Origin: an uncultured Pseudorhodobacter sp.
GTDB taxonomy: Bacteria; Pseudomonadota; Alphaproteobacteria; Rhodobacterales; Rhodobacteraceae
NCBI GenBank assembly: GCA_945957495.1
Contig: CAMFLG010000016.1
Location: forward strand, 1-17,500
Reading direction: 5' to 3'
Length of the DNA: 17,500 nt
Positions 14,391 to 17,500 of this stretch are shown here, piece by piece. The translations under genes and the position numbers were made by a program. The first letter of the stretch is position 1; the number at the start of each line of letters is the position of its first letter. The notes under the pieces are model-generated. The model was not told the DNA's origin. It searched no databases and worked only from the letters and a program-made list of their open reading frames with translations.

Positions 14391-15622
14391 TGCAAGAACG
14401 GTTTTCGGGAAGTTTCACCCAGCAAGAGCCGATCCCCGAGGCGGGGATTGCGGCGGCGGTGGCGGTGCTGCAACATGGCCGGTTGCACCGCTATAACACT
14501 GCGCCGGGCGAAGTGGCTGAGGCGGCGCTGCTGGAGGAAGAATTCGCGGCGCTGATGGGCGCGAAATATTGTCTGGCGGTGGCCTCGGGTGGCTATGCGC
14601 TGGGGTGCGCGCTGCGCGCGGTGGGGGTGGGGCCGGGTGATGCGGTGCTGACCAACGCCTTTACGCTGGCCCCCGTGCCGGGCTCGATTGCCAGCATCGG
14701 GGCAAAGCCGGTGTTTGTGGAAGTGACCGAAGATCTGGTGCTGGATTTCGTCGATCTGGCCGTGAAGGCGCGGGCCAGTGGCGCGCGGGTGCTGATGCTG
14801 AGCCATATGCGCGGGCATCTGTGCGATATGGAGGCGCTGGGCGCGCTGTGTGCCGATCTGGGCGTGACGATCATTGAGGATTGCGCCCATACGATGGGGG
14901 CGGCCTGGAAGGGCGTTGCCTCGGGGCGGTCGGGGTTGATTGGTTGCTATTCGATGCAGACCTACAAGCACATCAACGCGGGCGAGGGCGGGTTTCTGAT
15001 TTCCGACGATGCAGAGGTGATGGCGCGGGCGGTGCTGTTGTCGGGGTCTTATATGCTTTATGGCCGTCATTCCGCGGCGCCCGGACCTGAGGCGTTCGAG
15101 GCAGTGCGGATGGAAACCCCGAACATTTCGGGCCGGATGGACAATCTGCGCGCGGCGATCCTGCGGCCGCAACTGCCGTTACTGGCAGACCGGGTGGCGC
15201 GCTGGGAGGCGCGGTATCGTGCGCTGGAGGCGGGGTTGCAGGATACGCCGGGGCTGCGGTTGGTGGCGCGGCCCGCCGAGGAAACCTTTGTCGGATCGTC
15301 GTTCCAGTTCCTGCTGCCGGGATGGTCGCCTGCCCGCATCGGCGCGTTCCTGACGCGGACCCTGGCGCGGGGGGTTGAATTGAAATGGTTCGGCGCCGCG
15401 CAACCTGCGGCCTTTACCAGCCGCTATCAGCATTGGGCCTATGCCGAGCCGCAATCCCTGCCGCAGACCGACCGGATTCTGGCCGGGCTGGTGGATATGC
15501 GGGTGCCGCTTACCTTCTCGGTGGAGGACTGCGCGCAGATCGCGCGCATCATCCGGTCGGAAGTGCTGGCGGTGGGGCAGGGGCCAGAGCCGGAGGCGGC
15601 GGAGCTGCCGGTCATTCAGTAG
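14390..15622 (+). CDS. DegT/DnrJ/EryC1-family PLP-dependent aminotransferase
   Basis: A 410-residue type I-fold PLP enzyme of the DegT/DnrJ/EryC1 family, which typically aminates keto-sugars or cyclitols. ASGGYALGCALRAVGVGPGD (65-84) matches the phosphate-binding loop region. EDCAHTMGA (163-171) contains Asp164, which pairs with the PLP pyridine nitrogen. CYSMQTYKHINAGEGGFL (186-203) contains the likely Schiff-base Lys193 before the GEGG turn. A few features are unusual: His in EDCAHTMG where Gln is commonest, and a Glu/Ala-rich C-terminal extension. The start ATG shares its A with the MFS stop (TGATG). No sugar-nucleotide dehydratase, epimerase or glycosyltransferase gene lies nearby, so the substrate is unknown and the enzyme stands outside any visible sugar cluster. 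Confidence 0.9.
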   Translation: MQERFSGSFTQQEPIPEAGIAAAVAVLQHGRLHRYNTAPGEVAEAALLEEEFAALMGAKYCLAVASGGYALGCALRAVGVGPGDAVLTNAFTLAPVPGSIASIGAKPVFVEVTEDLVLDFVDLAVKARASGARVLMLSHMRGHLCDMEALGALCADLGVTIIEDCAHTMGAAWKGVASGRSGLIGCYSMQTYKHINAGEGGFLISDDAEVMARAVLLSGSYMLYGRHSAAPGPEAFEAVRMETPNISGRMDNLRAAILRPQLPLLADRVARWEARYRALEAGLQDTPGLRLVARPAEETFVGSSFQFLLPGWSPARIGAFLTRTLARGVELKWFGAAQPAAFTSRYQHWAYAEPQSLPQTDRILAGLVDMRVPLTFSVEDCAQIARIIRSEVLAVGQGPEPEAAELPVIQ

Positions 15623-15635
15623 CCGATGCGCCGGA

Positions 15636-15651
15636 TGGGCAATATTGCCCA
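15636..15651. terminator. Perfect 16-bp palindrome between convergent genes
   Basis: TGGGCAATATTGCCCA is a perfect palindrome 13 bases after the aminotransferase stop and 9 bases before the stop of the convergent CreA-family gene. As RNA it could fold on either strand and serve as a bidirectional terminator, but it has essentially no loop and no U-tract. A protein-binding operator is the other reading. Confidence 0.4.
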
Positions 15652-15660
15652 CCATACGGG

Positions 15661-16122
15661 TCAGGGCTGGGCTGCGGCCTGATACAAGGGCACCGATGAG
15701 ATCGACATTTTCGCCGAACCATCGGTCAGCTCGGTGGCATGGGTCAGGTAGATCAGCACCTGATTTTTCTGGTCATAAATCCGCGTCACGTTCAGCGATT
15801 TGAAGATCAGCGAGCGGCTTTCCGAAAACACATCCTCACCGCCTTCGTCCGTTGATATCCTGCCGATCTTGATCGGGCCGGTCTGGCGACAGGCGATCGA
15901 GGCGTTGGACGGGTCTTCGAACCAGTTGCCTTTCGAAAGCCGGTCCCACATGGAGCGTTCGAAATAAGAAATATGGCAGGTGACACCTTCGACCTTGGGG
16001 TCGGCAAAAGCCTCGATGATGATGTCATTTCCGACCCAATCGACGCCGACTCGGCCCACCTCTTCGGCGGGGGCAGCGACGGGCAGCAACAGGAGCAGGG
16101 CGGCGGCAAGGACGGTGCGCAT
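15661..16122 (-). CDS. creA: CreA family secreted protein
   Basis: A 153-residue precursor of the CreA family, small periplasmic proteins of unknown biochemical function found widely in proteobacteria. A signal peptide (hydrophobic LAAALLLLLPVAA) ends at APA before EEVGRVG. The mature protein begins with the family hallmark VGVDWVGNDIIIEAFADPKV and contains GVTCHISYFE (47-56) and ASIACRQTGPI (74-84). Cys49 and Cys78 could form a disulphide. Later family segments include SLIFKSLNVTRIYDQ and LIYLTHATEL. ATG 16122 was preferred over a TTG three bases upstream. The gene is monocistronic here, divergent from the nuo operon across 255 bases and convergent with the aminotransferase. The E. coli creBCD two-component genes are not adjacent, so the name marks homology only. 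Confidence 0.92.
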   Translation of the reverse strand: MRTVLAAALLLLLPVAAPAEEVGRVGVDWVGNDIIIEAFADPKVEGVTCHISYFERSMWDRLSKGNWFEDPSNASIACRQTGPIKIGRISTDEGGEDVFSESRSLIFKSLNVTRIYDQKNQVLIYLTHATELTDGSAKMSISSVPLYQAAAQP

Positions 16123-16287
16123 CAAAGGGCCTTTCAGGGCGTTCGTGATGAATTACATGGGATTGCGCCGCGGGCTTGGCAAGGGCCGGGGCGGCGCGGG
16201 TATTTCCCTAGTAAAACTGTCGGAAAATAACAGCGAAATTCCAAGCACTTGGCCCCGCGACAAGCGATCTTTTCGCACTGGCTTTGG

Positions 16288-16316
16288 TTGACCCCGCGCG
16301 GGGCGCGGAGTAAACG
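16288..16316 (+). promoter_or_regulatory. Candidate sigma-70-type promoter for the nuo operon
   Basis: TTGACC (16288-16293) is a good alphaproteobacterial -35, followed by a 17-base spacer and TAAACG (16311-16316) as a weak -10 (three of six matches). Transcription would start about 55 bases before nuoA. The spacer begins with most of a perfect CCCCGCGCGGGG palindrome (16292-16303), which could be a regulator site overlapping the promoter. The assignment rests on sequence likeness only. Confidence 0.35.
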
Positions 16317-16365
16317 AACCAAGAGTGCGCCGGGTTTGCACCCGCAGCATATGTGTTGCCAGCAG

Positions 16366-16371
16366 AAGGAG
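16366..16371 (+). promoter_or_regulatory. Shine-Dalgarno deciding the nuoA GTG start
   Basis: AAGGAG lies 6 bases before GTG 16378. This near-consensus site at ideal spacing fixes nuoA to a GTG start and rules out the in-frame upstream start at 16249. Confidence 0.8.
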
Positions 16372-16377
16372 CCTTAC

Positions 16378-16743
16378 GTGGACCATCTTCTTCGTGAGTA
16401 TCTGCCGATCCTGATTCTTCTTGCCGTCGCTGTGGGCCTGGGCCTTGTGCTGATCCTTGCCGCAGCGGTTATTGCCGTCAGAAATCCTGACCCGGAAAAA
16501 GTTTCTGCCTACGAATGCGGCTTTAACGCCTTTGACGATGCGCGGATGAAGTTCGACGTGCGGTTCTACCTTGTGTCGATCCTGTTCATCATCTTCGATC
16601 TGGAGGTGGCCTTCCTGTTCCCTTGGGCGGTGGCCTTTGGCCAAATCAGCATGGTGGGGTTCTGGTCGATGATGGTGTTCCTGGCGGTGCTGACGGTGGG
16701 CTTTGCCTATGAATGGAAGAAGGGGGCCTTGGAATGGGCGTGA
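16378..16743 (+). CDS. nuoA: NADH-quinone oxidoreductase subunit A
   Basis: A 121-residue membrane subunit of respiratory complex I (mitochondrial ND3 homologue), at the junction of membrane and peripheral arms. Three transmembrane helices are visible: roughly residues 8-30, 64-84 and 90-110. The conserved matrix/cytoplasmic loop YECGFNAFDDARMKFDVRFYL, which carries the family Cys of ND3 (within YECG), lies between helices 1 and 2. The segment IIFDLEVAFLFPWA is diagnostic. Translation starts at GTG 16378, supported by the AAGGAG site. The stop overlaps the nuoB reading frame, so the two are translationally coupled. This is the promoter-proximal gene of the nuo operon. Confidence 0.96.
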   Translation: MDHLLREYLPILILLAVAVGLGLVLILAAAVIAVRNPDPEKVSAYECGFNAFDDARMKFDVRFYLVSILFIIFDLEVAFLFPWAVAFGQISMVGFWSMMVFLAVLTVGFAYEWKKGALEWA

Positions 16744-17267
16744 TGACGGGTGCCAACACGGCCGGGCCTGATATGGAAGTCGCCACGCAGGCGCTGAACT
16801 CAGAACTTGCGGACAAGGGGTTTCTGCTGACCTCGACCGAGGATATCATCAACTGGGCCCGCACCGGGTCGCTGCACTGGATGACCTTTGGTCTGGCTTG
16901 CTGCGCGGTAGAAATGATGCACACCGCGATGCCGCGCTATGACGCAGAACGTTACGGTTTCGCGCCGCGCGCCAGCCCGCGCCAGTCGGACGTGATGATC
17001 GTGGCAGGCACCTTGACCAACAAGATGGCCCCGGCGCTGCGCAAGGTTTATGACCAGATGCCCGAGCCGCGTTATGTGATCTCGATGGGCTCCTGTGCCA
17101 ATGGCGGTGGTTACTACCACTACAGCTATTCCGTCGTGCGCGGCTGTGACCGGATCGTGCCGGTGGATATTTACGTTCCCGGCTGCCCGCCCACGGCAGA
17201 GGCTTTGCTGTACGGGATTTTGCAGTTGCAGCGGAAAGTCCGCCGCACTGGAACGCTGGTGCGGTAA
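16734..17267 (+). CDS. nuoB: NADH-quinone oxidoreductase subunit B (N2 cluster subunit)
   Basis: A 177-residue peripheral-arm subunit of complex I (PSST homologue) that holds the terminal 4Fe-4S cluster N2 and passes electrons to quinone. The unusual tandem ligands Cys56-Cys57 (FGLACCAVEMM) and Cys121 (MGSCANGGGYYHYSYSVV) and Cys151 (YVPGCPPTAEALL) are all intact. The sequence closely follows Paracoccus/Rhodobacter NuoB as I remember it. ATG 16734 lies inside the end of nuoA (10-base overlap) and follows AAGGGGG. ATG 16743, sharing one base with the nuoA stop as TGATG, is the alternative start and would give 174 residues. The stop TAA overlaps the start of the next ORF. Confidence 0.97.
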   Translation: MGVMTGANTAGPDMEVATQALNSELADKGFLLTSTEDIINWARTGSLHWMTFGLACCAVEMMHTAMPRYDAERYGFAPRASPRQSDVMIVAGTLTNKMAPALRKVYDQMPEPRYVISMGSCANGGGYYHYSYSVVRGCDRIVPVDIYVPGCPPTAEALLYGILQLQRKVRRTGTLVR

Positions 17268-17500
17268 TGATGCGTCGCACAGCTGCCCTTGCCCTGCTGT
17301 CGTTTGTGGTGGTGTCCGGTTCCGGTTTTGCCGCGGACAACGCCGAGTTGCTGGCTTGTCTGCAGCAAAAGGTTAAGCTCGCGGATGGCAAGATATTGTC
17401 GCGTCAGCCCTATGCTGGTTCGATTGAGGTGACTGTGACAAACGACCTTTCTTGGGCTCTGAGCGGTATCTATGTAAAGCAGGTGGTGCGATCAGAAAGC
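17267..17500 (+). CDS. Unrecognised secreted protein within the nuo operon (3' end outside window)
   Basis: An open frame beginning at ATG 17267, which shares its A with the nuoB stop (TAATG), with a second ATG at 17270. It stays open for 78 codons to the window edge. The N-terminus MMRRTAALALLSFVVVSG with cleavage predicted after GFA is a clear Sec signal peptide, so the product should be periplasmic. The mature part starts ADNAELLACLQQKVKLADG, with one Cys and no motif I know. The codon choice looks less biased than in nuoB (for example CTT, TCT, GTA, TAT). It occupies the place where nuoC normally follows. Unrelated ORFs inserted in nuo operons are known from Rhodobacter and Paracoccus. 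Function is unknown. Confidence 0.75.
   Translation, partial: MMRRTAALALLSFVVVSGSGFAADNAELLACLQQKVKLADGKILSRQPYAGSIEVTVTNDLSWALSGIYVKQVVRSES

Overview
This window looks like chromosomal DNA from a Rhodobacteraceae-type alphaproteobacterium. The DNA is GC-rich with strong G/C third-position bias. The start of a Paracoccus/Rhodobacter-like complex I operon (nuoA-nuoB) and a back-to-back glmU-glmS pair are present, and most gene starts overlap or abut the preceding stop (TGATG, ATGA, GTGA). The species assignment is inference from protein recognition, not from a search. Most of the window is ordinary housekeeping sequence. I see no phage, insertion sequence, CRISPR array, toxin-antitoxin pair or defence island.

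Layout, left to right. (1) 69-3704, plus strand: a YegD-like Hsp70-fold ATPase followed by two tandem, clearly paralogous M20D amidohydrolases. (2) 3705-6288: a looser region with a gene-poor 444-base stretch and a plus-strand trio. The trio is a secreted choloylglycine-hydrolase-family Ntn amidase, an unrecognised secreted protein and a DUF1304 membrane protein. It is bracketed by two related clusters of GTATGC words, 2.4 kb apart in the same orientation. This is the least explained structure in the window. (3) 6289-7823: moaA on the minus strand and, divergently, a small alanine-rich lipoprotein on the plus strand. (4) 7961-12350, minus strand: glmU, glmS, a PPOX-fold flavoprotein and an AlkD-like HEAT protein, packed with zero or 4-base junctions as one apparent operon. 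(5) 12436-15622, plus strand: a Gph-like HAD phosphatase divergent from glmU, then a TetA-type MFS exporter whose stop overlaps the start of a DegT/DnrJ/EryC1 aminotransferase. (6) 15661-16122, minus strand: a secreted CreA-family protein, convergent with the aminotransferase across a perfect 16-bp palindrome. (7) 16378 to the window end, plus strand: nuoA, nuoB, and a signal-peptide-bearing unknown ORF that starts on the nuoB stop codon and runs off the edge.

How the genes work together: glmS and glmU supply glucosamine-6-phosphate and UDP-GlcNAc for peptidoglycan and LPS. nuoA/nuoB encode a membrane-arm subunit and the N2-cluster subunit of NADH:quinone oxidoreductase. moaA starts molybdenum cofactor synthesis. 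The M20D pair and the secreted Ntn amidase all point to hydrolysis of amide-linked small molecules, in the cytoplasm and periplasm respectively, but their substrates cannot be read from sequence. The MFS/DegT pair suggests making or modifying and exporting an amino-sugar-like or amino compound; that is inference only.
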